Source: Adiantum capillus-veneris
Lineage: Eukaryota > Streptophyta > Polypodiopsida > Polypodiales > Pteridaceae
NCBI GenBank assembly: GCA_014529385.2
Contig: CM043971.1
Span: 54,407,209 to 54,471,208 of the forward strand
Reading direction: 5' to 3'
Length of the DNA: 64,000 nt
The notes under the pieces are model-generated. The model made no database searches. It had not been told where the DNA came from and saw only the letters and a program-made list of their open reading frames with translations. Shown piece after piece: positions 19,746 to 29,331 of the stretch (position 1 is its first letter; the number at the start of each line of letters is the position of its first letter). Made by a program: the position numbers and the translations under genes.

Positions 19746-21302
19746 TGTGTAACATCTAGAAAACTATAACAAGAAATAGGGTATATGGTAGAGATAGAAC
19801 AACATATCAAAAACAAAAGAATCAAATATAAGTGGAAGAGCACTCAATAAAAATGTAAGAAGTCTTGAATCCAAGGATGTGCTTATCGATTTATAAGTCA
19901 TAAAATGATGAGGCTGTTAGCTAGGGTGATTGGCCTCAAGCTTGAGACTACCAACCAAGCTCATTTGTTTAGACCTTTGAAGGTGAAAAGAGGAAGGGAC
20001 TCAATAAGTGCAATCATTGATGAGATGGAAAATGTAGTACAAGACCAAAACAATATGGCCACTGAAAATTATGCTTGAGAACCTTAGCTAGGTTATTGGT
20101 CAACCAACGGTCTACTCACAAGAGGTGGAGGATGCAAGAGCAATGTTGCTTAGCAATGTGGAGTAGTGTATTACCAAGAGAAGCCTTGGAAAGGCCCATA
20201 TCAGATGATGAATTCTAGGTTACCATGAAGACACTAAGAATTGGAAAAGTCCCCTTGATGGAATGGATTGGCATCAAAAAAATTCAAAGATTTTTAGGAG
20301 GATCTTGACTCTAGTTTGGTACCAAAATAGGACACTAAGTGTTCTTTTTTTAAAAGGTTTTGAATAGTATTGCATGTCTATCTAAAATGAATCTCAAAAT
20401 TTCCTTTTGATGGCCTTATATGCAACAATTAGAGTTTTCAAAAATTTGCTTATACTTTTGAGATATAATGAAACCCATAAAGAGTGCTCATAAAAAATTG
20501 CATACAATGAATATAAAAGATAGAATAAGCTTAGGAAAACATTCCAAGGCCTAGGAAAAATATGTTGGTAGCTTATCTATACTATCTATGTTTTACTTAA
20601 TAAACATTAATTCTGGTGCTATATTAATTATATTAAGTTCTTTGGGTCCAATACACAAGATTCATACATTGGATTAGACACAAATTAAAAACATCTTATT
20701 TGTATAATTGAAGAGTCTGCATGCTATATAGACATGTGTGCTATCCAAGGAATACGTTAACCAAAACTTATAGTTGTTTATGTAAGCTATAAGCACGATA
20801 TATTCTTGTACGTAAAAGTTGCACTCACTAAAAAATTTCTTTTTTTACTTGAGAGATATACACTTTAAAAACGGACATGAAACTTTTTATCAATTTCAAT
20901 AAAGCATAACTAGTTCCTCAACTATAACATAGATGGAGCATATATAGTCTCCTGTAGAAGGGTTTTTTTTTACAAGTTTATGCATGAAAATTTGAAACAC
21001 AACTTGATTTATGTACGTTTGGATGCCCAAAAAATAAGTATTTTTTTATTTAAAAAAATGCTCATTTGAGCTAGATATGAATTAACTCAAAATAATACAT
21101 GCAAACCCTGGCATATCCTCAACGAGCTTTGCACCTATTGAACTAAAAAACTATGTAAAATATTAGTGTCTAAATTCACTTTGGATCATAACTTTGCACT
21201 AAGATAACATCAATTATTTGATAAAAATTTTGAAAGCCCAAAATTTGGCACCTTATCAACACTTTCAAAATTGCATTCTTTTCCTTGCTGCATCTAAAAA
21301 GG
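19746..21302. other. No gene seen
   Basis: AT-rich sequence with only short, inconsistent frames and several homopolymer runs. I found no LTR ends, domain motifs or RNA gene here. Confidence 0.5.
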
Positions 21303-21668
21303 TATGAAAATCAGGCTTCTAAGCTTAATTTTCTTATTTTCATGGTAATTGTCTATTACCAAGAATTTAAAAACTTGGGAAATAGTTTTTTCATGAACTT
21401 GTAATCCCTTTTTTTTGTAAAAACAACTTAGTTTTTTTTTTTGAGAGATTCCATTTCAAATTTATGATCAATCTCTTAGTAAAGTTATGAAAATTAGGCT
21501 TCTAAGGTTAATTTTCTTATTTTCATGGTAATTGTCTATTACCAAGAATTTAAAAACTTGGGAAATAGTTTTTTCATGAACTTGTAATCCCTTTTTTTTG
21601 TAAAAACAACTTAGTTTTTTTTTTTGAGAGATTCAATTTCAAATTTATGATCAATCTCTTAGTAAAGT
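21303..21668 (+). repeat. 183-bp tandem duplication
   Basis: tatgaaaat begins at 21303 and 21486, and both units end ctcttagtaaagt. The two 183-bp units differ by only a few bases and the length of a T run. Non-coding, AT-rich. Confidence 0.9.
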
Positions 21669-21989
21669 GCTCATTTTGACATAGGAAAAATTCCTCAATT
21701 TTCTTTGGCTTATAAGCTAACTTCTTGATGAGAAACACTTAAAGAACTATTTTCTAGCTTCACAAATTAATCCAAAAATCTGGGAAAATAGGATGCTTGA
21801 GTGTCTCAAGTCACTTGAGTGTCCAATTACAGTACTGGTGTTAAAATCTTGATATCGTAGATGGATAACATGGGTTTTCTTGAAGGAAAGATGGATGCTA
21901 GCCATGAAAAAAGGGCTAATCAAGTCCATTCTAGAATTAGTATGTTTATCTCTCTTAAAAGATTGACAAATTATCTCAATGATGACATT

Positions 21990-22660
21990 TTCTTACAAGA
22001 TTATAGCCAAGGTTAGACTGTTAAGGCTTTCTCCAGTGCTAGACAAAGTGATGACCCCCCACCAACATGGATTCATATGAGGAAGATCAATTTATGGCAG
22101 CAATGATTTTCATCGAGCATGCAAATTTCATCGAGCAAGAATGGATCCTCCTTTAGCTTGACCTAGACAAGGCGCATAATACAATTTTATGGAAGTACAT
22201 TGAACGTGTCATGAAAGCCTGGGATTTGGTCCCAAAATGTGAAAGTTAGTGCACACCCTAGGGGTGGATATCTACATTGAGTTCCTCTTCAACAACAAAG
22301 TAGTAGGAGTATTCAAAGTGAAGAGATAGATCAAGCAAGGGTCCTCGCTTGCTCCACTACTATTTTTAGTTGTCTCACATCCAATGGTGTCTTTTCTCAA
22401 TGGCAGTGCTATGAAAGGAGATATTCAAGGACTCTTAGTCCTAGGGGGGAAACAAGTGATGGTTAAACTATTTGCTAATGATTCTCCCATTTTATAAAAG
22501 AAAACTCCTAGATACTAAGAAGAACACTCAAGATCATCCAACTATTTGCAATTGAATCAGGCTCTAAGTGAAACACGAGAAAATCAAGATTGATTTTACT
22601 CACTAAAGGGGACTTTTTTGATACCATTGAATGTTCAGGGGGAAAGCAAAGAGTCGCCAT
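21990..22660 (+). pseudogene. LINE reverse transcriptase relic
   Basis: Plus-strand frames show LSPVLDKVMTPHQHGFI and GRSIYGSND, then LDLDKAHNTILWKYI, KQGSSLAPLLFLV and LFANDS at the FADD position. These are consecutive RT motifs of an L1-type non-LTR element. The frame changes repeatedly and the catalytic FADD reads FAND, so it is dead. The same motif order appears inverted in the LINE relic at 48240-49993. Confidence 0.75.
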
Positions 22661-22670
22661 AAAGAGGAGA

Positions 22671-22731
22671 CACCCCCCCCCCCCCCCCCCCCCACACACA
22701 CACACATATATATGTATGTATGTATGTATGT
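22671..22731. repeat. Compound microsatellite C21-(AC)n-(TA)n-(GTAT)n
   Basis: A run of 21 C is followed by alternating AC, a short TA stretch and four or more GTAT units. The exact C count may be unreliable in the assembly. Confidence 0.95.
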
Positions 22732-23549
22732 CATACTCACGTGGAGATATTATATTAACCCAACAAATAAATGTACAAACAACAGCAAGGACAACTTGTG
22801 TGTTGAGGAAACAACATTACCAAGGAGGGGCTTTTGCATTACAGACACAAGATAGTTCCTAAGATAGATATAATGGACGGTATCCTCCAGAGATAGCTTC
22901 GAAAGCTTGCTTTCTAACTTCAAAGCTCAAGAATTTCCCCATGGCAATAAGCACATCCCTATTTTCTTGTGCAATCTCTAAGAGTCCAGTTGTCGAGAAG
23001 TTTGGGTGCATAGGCAAGACAAGAAGGGGTTGCATCCAAGAAAGGCTAGTGAGTGTGGAAATGATTGCTATAGAGGATTTATCATATCAATATCAAGTAA
23101 CAATAACTATTTGCCCATATGTGAGTGCTTCTAGTCAATACCTCCTTGATTTGTATATACTAGGAATTGTCAAAGCCTCTTGATGCTCTTTGGCTACATG
23201 ATTTCTTTTCTTGGGCCCCGTATTGTTATATGTGCATGTAGTGGCCTCAACCTCTTCATCTCCTTGGACTTTGCACTTTCCCCTAGGTGGTCTTTGGCAT
23301 TCTCATGGTTGTTTATGCATGTGTGTGTGTTGAATGTAGATTAATTTTGTTGAAATTACTTTTGAGAGAAACGAAGAGTTTGGCCATCTCTTAGGTCGAA
23401 ATCACCGAGCAACCAAGGTGAAAAATCATAACATTGTTGGGCGCATTTTAGACACCCCATTTTTTTGTAAATTTGTACATATGTACATGATGCCCAATGT
23501 CAAAAGTGTGTGTGTGATTTCTTTTGGTGGGCGTTTTCTAATTGTGTTA
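22732..23549. other. No confident gene; probable LINE-adjacent relic
   Basis: Only short frames and a (TG) run near 23320. It may include downstream LINE sequence, but I see no diagnostic motif. Confidence 0.35.
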
Positions 23550-23839
23550 GGGGTATCTTGGTGTGCTTGCTTGAATTTATACTCATTTTCCATGCCAAAC
23601 ATAATATATATTCCTTGTGGAATATCTTGTGAACAGATTGCGCATCGGCTACTATTTTGCATTAAATGAATAAGACAGACGAAGTGATAATAATGACCAC
23701 ATGTCAATGTATAATATCCACTCCATCCATCAAAATTCTTGTAGAAAATTGGACATTGGGAAGATGAGGATGCATGAAGTAGACATTGGGACCAAATCTG
23801 GATGCAGGACAAGGTGGTTGATGTGTGTCCCTTGTACAT
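23550..23839 (-). pseudogene. RING-type zinc finger fragment with one Cys missing
   Basis: The minus strand encodes SSSQCPIFYKNFDGW, then LTCGHYYHFVCLIHL and RCAICSQDI. This is the layout of a RING domain of E3 ubiquitin ligases: a Cys pair, C-G-H, H-x2-C and C-x2-C. The second Cys of the first pair is Phe (CPIF where CPIC is expected), which would weaken zinc binding. No upstream start is supported. It could be the last exon of a gene together with 24008-24538. Probably a pseudogene or a fragment carried by repeats. Confidence 0.45.
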
Positions 23840-24007
23840 GTGGAGGATTCACTCATCGTCTCAGATTTTGAGCGTCTTGGCTTCAGTGCTGAATGCTTTT
23901 CTCCATCCGGACGTGTGAGGGTTAGGGTGTCTGAGTGGCTATAGAAGGCCATGCTATTTCTACATCTTTCTTTACCAGTTGTGTCGTGTAAATATGCTTC
24001 TCTCTTT

Positions 24008-24538
24008 TTACCTATAGGTTATCAATGCCAGTTCATCTTGGGTGAAAGTGACACAACTCCTGATATCATGAGTGGAAATAGTTGTCTCCTTTGACGAAAA
24101 GTCTACTGGTCGATGTTGCACAAAGTGAACATATAACATTTTTGCAAAATATAACGCACAATCTGCATTGTGCATGGAACGGCCATAAGCTTTCAAGTAG
24201 ATCCTCTCAGTATTTTCTTTGATCATATCATGGTTACACTTTGAAACCTTCCACCTTCCTTTGTTGATCTCTGCGCCCTCACATGGACATATTGTTTTGA
24301 TCATGTCCTTCGTCACTTATTTATTGATCTCTTTCCATTGCATGTGGTTTGGATTTTCCCATTTTGAGAGTCGTTGAGCAGTGCGTGTCTCTTGCTGTAC
24401 AGACATACCGTGTGCTAGAGATGTTATGCGCTGAAATGCATCCGCCGCTTGTTGTTGATCATCAGGCACTGATTGGGTGCCAATATCTTGTTCTTCATCA
24501 ACCATTTTCCCTTGGAGCTGCAATCGATAGATAGACAA
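24008..24538 (-). pseudogene. Gene-like fragment upstream of the RING piece
   Basis: Two open stretches (24317-24538 and 24008-24316) are in one frame, separated by a single TAA. They read MVDEEQDIGTQSVPDDQQ and later GRWKVSKCNHDMIKENTERI. The second ends at a possible splice donor, AG|GTAAAA, near 24011. This is compatible with an exon of the same gene as the RING fragment. I do not recognise the family. Confidence 0.3.
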
Positions 24539-24766
24539 ATATTCAATATCATTGGCAAATATATATTCTCACGATTCAACAGTCTCACAAATGCACAAGA
24601 TAGAAACTGCTTGTCCACTACATAAGAATTGTCATATCCGACTAAATCAAACTACAAATAATGCGACTAAACAAAATCACAATTTTTGGATGTAATTGAA
24701 TCACAAGGCGAATTTGAAGTATCGACACTCAACACGACAACTTTGAAATGATCAAGTTACAATGAT

Positions 24767-25205
24767 GGAAAACCCATATACATTATAAAACAAGATCACC
24801 TGACATGTGTCGCCAATGCCTGATTCTTAATCAACGGTCCAAAAAGTGCACCAATTCTCCACCCAATCTCCTATGGCCTTCTAAAGGCCAAAAATATAAC
24901 CTTTCTAAAACTTATAAACTAAACAAAGAGTTTAAAAAGAAAAGAAGTCAAGTGAGCATTAAATAGAGGAACCAAATTACAATGATGAAAAGGCCCATTT
25001 ACATTATAAAACAGAAATATAACCCTTACAAAACAAGGAAGTCAATTGAGCATTAAAAGAAGGGACCAAGTAACAATGATGGAAAGACCCATATACATTA
25101 TAAATCAAGCTCACCTGACATGTGTCTTCAATCCATAATTCTTAATCAACTGTCCTGAACGTGCACCAATTCTCCACCCACTCTCCTATGGCCTTTTGAA
25201 AGCCC
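24767..25205 (+). repeat. Diverged direct repeat of about 125 bp, about 314 bp apart
   Basis: cccatatacattataaa followed by cacctgacatgtgtc and ttctccaccca occurs near 24775-24890 and again near 25088-25205, with scattered differences. A partial third piece lies near 24990. Non-coding. Confidence 0.75.
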
Positions 25206-26062
25206 AAAAAGTCCTTCATTTAAGAGCATGGGCTCCATTTTAATCGATTGGCTCCAATTCCATTTCATAAAAAGTCCTTTCATTTAAGAGCATTTGCCCC
25301 ATAAGTGGACGTGCCCCTAAAGAGGGACAAACATCTAGTACACTAAAGTCCCGGTTGATGAGCATCGTAGCTTGAGTAGTGGGACGCTAGGCTGATGTGC
25401 CTTCAGCTGATTAGAGGGCACCATGGTTTGACACTCATGTACAGCTGAACTTCTTTTGGCTCAGGTTTGTCTCTGCCTATTGGGACACAAAAATTTTACA
25501 CGACATTTTTGAAAAGTTGCCATAGTTCTGCAACAGGGGCACCGCAACCACTATCGAAAACTGCTGCTACTGCTGATAGTGCTTCAAATCAACTCTTGAT
25601 TGCATCATCCTGCACTCCAAAAAATGAATCGCACAACAAGATCTATGGATTTTATTCTTGGTGTCCTTAATATGGTGTGTTTACCCTATGCCAAGCCTCC
25701 AAAGGCCATAGGGGGCTATGGAGAAAGCGTGCAAATCTGGAGCCGTTGGTTTTTGATGGCGAGGATGTGTGCCACGTGTCTATAGAGGCATTAAGCTTAG
25801 GGATTTTCTAATTGCAAGTCCCTTTTGGGATAGGTCGATGCAAGCATGCTTCCTCTGCAACGAGTCGATGAAGGTAGGCGCCGCTTTTATGAAGGAGGGT
25901 GAGGTGATCTTTTCCGCGTGCTGGTATGCTCCTGTGTGGCGTCTTTCATGGTGTATGCTACACGCAGCTACAGGAGGTATGGCTTATTTTCTGTGACATC
26001 GCATGCTGCGCATTTAATGCCTCATGGGAGAGCAATCATTTTTGAGTGCTATAATAGCTTAT
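25206..26062. other. No confident gene
   Basis: Short plus-strand frames (25467-25670, 25769-25996) have no recognisable domains. This may be genic flank of the candidate exon that follows. Confidence 0.35.
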
Positions 26063-26258
26063 GCTGTGGTGAGCGATGCTGCTTCCAACCTCACCATCTA
26101 GTGCCCAGCTCAACACCAACTTCACAATCGCAAGCTCCGACTACGGGCTGCAGACTTCCCTCATCGACATCCTCGTCTCCCCAAATGCTACCTTCCAGCT
26201 TAAATTTGGAAATCGACCCAGCCAAGCAAATGTCCATAGCCTCGGGATCGTCCACTTG
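26063..26258 (+). pseudogene. Possible exon with GT-AAGC donor
   Basis: A coding-like stretch reads NTNFTIASSDYGLQTSL and SPNATFQLKFGNRPSQ. It ends at a strong donor-like TTG|GTAAGC at 26258-26259. It is more GC-rich than its flanks. I do not recognise the protein. Element B inserted about 110 bases downstream, which would fall in the following intron if the exon is real. Confidence 0.3.
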
Positions 26259-26292
26259 GTAAGCTCTACCCTTGTCTGCAGGGATTTTATTG

Positions 26293-26318
26293 ACGTAATC
26301 ACGATCGTGTGATTACGT
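26293..26318. repeat. 10-bp inverted repeat near the B insertion site
   Basis: acgtaatcac and gtgattacgt are perfect complements around gatcgt. The structure lies 48 bases before the B target duplication. Confidence 0.75.
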
Positions 26319-26365
26319 TTATAACTATATTATTTACACAAGAAAATCATGTGATCATGTTAATT

Positions 26366-26370
26366 GTTAA
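26366..26370. other. Target site duplication of element B (left)
   Basis: gttaa, repeated exactly at 35325-35329. Confidence 0.9.
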
Positions 26371-26620
26371 TGTGCGCTCCTTGCCGCACTGTCGAAGCAA
26401 GGGACTTGCCAATACACCGTGTACGAGCCACAAACGGCTCCAAGCACACAACAAGCCTAAACTAGCAAGCTCAAGAGAACAAAGGGTGTGTCACTCACCG
26501 CTCTACGCTCGCCTTCGTGGTGGATTCCTCGCCGCGATGAAGAAGAAGCTGCAGTCATGCCGCGCTCAATCGCTTCGCCGCCGTCGTGCCTTCGTAATGC
26601 TCGATCGCACACACACTCTC

Positions 26621-26659
<39 letters not shown>

Positions 26660-26958
26660 AGGAGGTGAAGAAGAAGAAGATGGAGATGGAGATGGAGCAA
26701 GAGCACTCTTCTATTGCACAAATGAGAGAATGAGTAAAAATTAGGTTTAGTTGGCTTTTATAGGAGCTCACCCCATTCACACTTGGGCGCCCATGCTTAG
26801 CCAACTAACCCTAGCATGTTCGTGTTAGAGTGCGCCTCTCATCGGCGATCACTCTACCTTTCCCTATTGGACCGACAAGCCCGGTACTTGACTCTACCAA
26901 ATACATAATACGCCTCCATCGTAGGTGATGGGGTGTCCTTGAGCCGTGAGGGTTAACA
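26371..26958 (-). repeat. 3' LTR of element B
   Basis: On the minus strand it begins TGTTAACCCTCACGG. It includes a CT/AC microsatellite at about 26623-26659 and a TATA box. Partner of 34739-35324; a third, older LTR of this family is at 36301-36842. Confidence 0.95.
26755..26762 (-). promoter_or_regulatory. TATA box in B 3' LTR
   Basis: The minus strand reads TATAAAAG. It is conserved at 35121-35128 and in the B' LTR at 36675-36682. Confidence 0.55.
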
Positions 26959-26960
26959 TG

Positions 26961-26971
26961 CCCCCCTTCCT
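26961..26971 (-). other. Polypurine tract of element B
   Basis: The minus strand reads AGGAAGGGGGG, two bases before the 3' LTR. Confidence 0.85.
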
Positions 26972-28570
26972 GATGTAGATTCCGTCCTCGGAAGCTATTG
27001 AGTTGAAGCTGGTTCGTCGAGGTGGAAGAGTATTTGAGATGAATGTCCTTAGCCTTCTTCAGTCACTGCAAAATCAAACAACATTGCCACAGTAATTGCA
27101 TTCTCCTAAAAAACATATGCAGTTTAGGTAGACAAATTGATTGGTAAAAGAATTTCAAACAATTTGTTAGCAATGAACATTAAATTGCAATGTAATCAAA
27201 TGCATAAACAGATGTAAAGGTAAAAAATTAAACAAGTCTGGGGTCGCTAATTTGACGGTCGAAAAGCACTAGAGATCGAATATTAATACCATGGGTAAGC
27301 TTCTTAATTATCTGTGGTCAATTAAGTTGTTTAATCGCGAGAGCCAAGTATTCATGTTCGAGGGCTGACTAGAGGCTATATCTAGAAAACCTTGTAGTTA
27401 AGCTACCATAAAAGGAATTTCTCATGAAATCATCGCCTAACTGATTACTTTTTCGTTGACCCTCCAAAGTCTTTTCACATTGATTCAATTATGATGTGTG
27501 TGCTTACTTTGTATGCCTTGGGTTTTTTGCTTTTCAAGGAAAAGCGCCCACACTGGGAACCTCTAGGGCTCTAGTACCATAGGCGATACATGTGAGTGAA
27601 GTACCAAATCAAGCTGAAATTTCTCTTCCAGCTTAAAATTTTACATTGTGGCACTTTGATTTTTTGCTTGTTCATTTTCATCATTTTAATTTTGTAACTT
27701 TGGGGGGTCATATAACACTGTTACACTCCCCAGGCTCATCACATTAGTAAACTCCCTTTATAATACTTAAGCTAAAGGTCAATAGGGTTATGCCCACTAG
27801 AAATCCCTAGTACATTTCATACAATGCTGCCTAAATCGGATTAAGAACCTAAGTAACCATTGCTTATTAGGAAGGCATTCCCCATGGTATTAAGAGAAGA
27901 TTTCTAATACCTAGCTTGGTCAAACTAGTTTAGTCGGACTGCTTGATTTTTAAACCTAGACAAGTGATTATGACAAAACATTCCATTGAATTAAATGTTT
28001 GATAGTAAGCAAATGCGCTGAATATTATGCTACCAATCACAATCAAAGCAGACAAACATGGATGCAAAAAGATAACGGCAATGCTAATGGACATAAAACA
28101 CCTGTTTGTGTTGATGGTCGCGCTTGATTTGAAGTGTGAACGAGAGAAAGGTTCCATGAAGGTCCAAATCCTATCAATAGCAACACGCTCCTGTACACAC
28201 TAGGAAACAAAAGGAATACCTCCAGGAGGCACATTAGTGGGAAAAGAGAACTTCGCTAATCTCTCAACTCTAAAACAAAAACACTCCTATCGTACTAATC
28301 TTACCTACCCTCCATCACTCAAGTGATGAGGATCAAAGGTGTTTTATGGCATAGGTTTCTGTTTCACTGTACCATATGTGACATGTGTAGGTCTGAGTCA
28401 ATGTTTTGACCTTTAATGTGCATACTCGTTTGCTAATTGCTCTTGCTCTTTTTTTTTTTTTTTTTTTTTGAGTATAAGTCTTTATATGTACATTCCCTAA
28501 GATTGGTGATTGAGAGGTCAGGGAAAAAGGTTGAGAGGGAAACAAGTGAATGATGACTGTCAGCAAACAC
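26972..28570. other. Non-coding 3' region of element B
   Basis: 1.6 kb without a supported gene. A 75-codon hydrophobic minus-strand frame at 27930-28157 has no counterpart I can see in B'. A 21-base T run lies near 28450. A second purine tract marks the right end. Parts are alignable with the equivalent region of B'. Confidence 0.5.
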
Positions 28571-28583
28571 TCCCCCCTTCCTT
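28571..28583 (-). other. Internal polypurine-tract-like sequence in B
   Basis: The minus strand reads AAGGAAGGGGGGA followed by GTGTTTGCTGACAG. It closely resembles the terminal PPT at 26961 and is conserved in B' at 39169-39182. Confidence 0.65.
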
Positions 28584-28590
28584 GGGTAGA

Positions 28591-29331
28591 TCATACCGTT
28601 TGAAATGAGCTTGTTACCCTTTGAAACCAATTGTTCCAGTTGGTAATAGGTGAGGATTTTTGCCAGTAGTTTTCTATTACCCTAGGTGCCTCGTCAAGTT
28701 GCAAGGGTGGTAAGGTACTCTCCCAGGATCGAACTTGAAGTGGTTTATCAGGTGATTCTTGAACACTGGGAGGTGTGGATTCTTTGGTAGCTTCATGGAG
28801 GTCCACTACTATAGATGGAGGCTGTGTAGAAGCTTTTACCGCTATGGATGTATTACATGAGGAGCTAGAAGCTTCATGGGACTCCCCCCTTCCTGAGCTA
28901 GGTGGAACAAATCGTTCTTTCTTTGGTACCCAAACTAGCTCGGGAGCGGGTGTGTAGCATTCTGTGATTTTTTTCTTTCCACGATCATTGATTCGTTTTG
29001 GAGCTACGGGATTGGGCTCACTTGGGTCAGGTGATAGGTAAGAGCACAATCTACGTTTTGGCACCCAGATTTGATCATTTCCTTGATAGTAGCCTTGGGC
29101 TTCCAATAGTCGTTTAGGGATCCATCGCAACATTTTCTTACTTTTCTTGGAGCGAGTGGTACGTTTCTTACAAGGCTTCTATTTTTTAGCACTAGCTATG
29201 GTCACTAAAGAAGCTTTAGGGACCCACTTGTATGTTTTCTTCGTTACCTTAGGATGAGTCTTGTCGGAAGCGATATGCATTGCTTGTAGCATATTTAAGG
29301 GTATAGGCATTTCATCCCCCTCAGGTGTTAC
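28591..29331 (-). pseudogene. W-x-P-K tail of B, behind two in-frame TAG codons
   Basis: It lies in the same frame as the upstream 1,481-codon ORF but is separated by TAG at 29332-29334 and a second TAG at 29179-29181. It carries YKWVPK, then LRWIPKRLLEAQGYYQGN continuing QIWVPKRRL, and LVWVPKKERF: the repeat module seen in D, D2 and B'. A Pro/Ser-rich end follows. In B' the first TAG position is TGG (Trp), so that stop looks like a nonsense change (C to T in CAG on the plus strand). Readthrough is possible but unproven. Confidence 0.6.

Noticed and set aside
22671-22731. Pro-rich peptide across the C run
   Set aside because: It is a translation of a microsatellite.
26959-28570. A hidden pol or envelope gene in the 3' region of B
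   Set aside because: No RT, RNase H or integrase motif is found in any frame, and the hydrophobic 75-codon frame at 27930-28157 is not conserved in B'.
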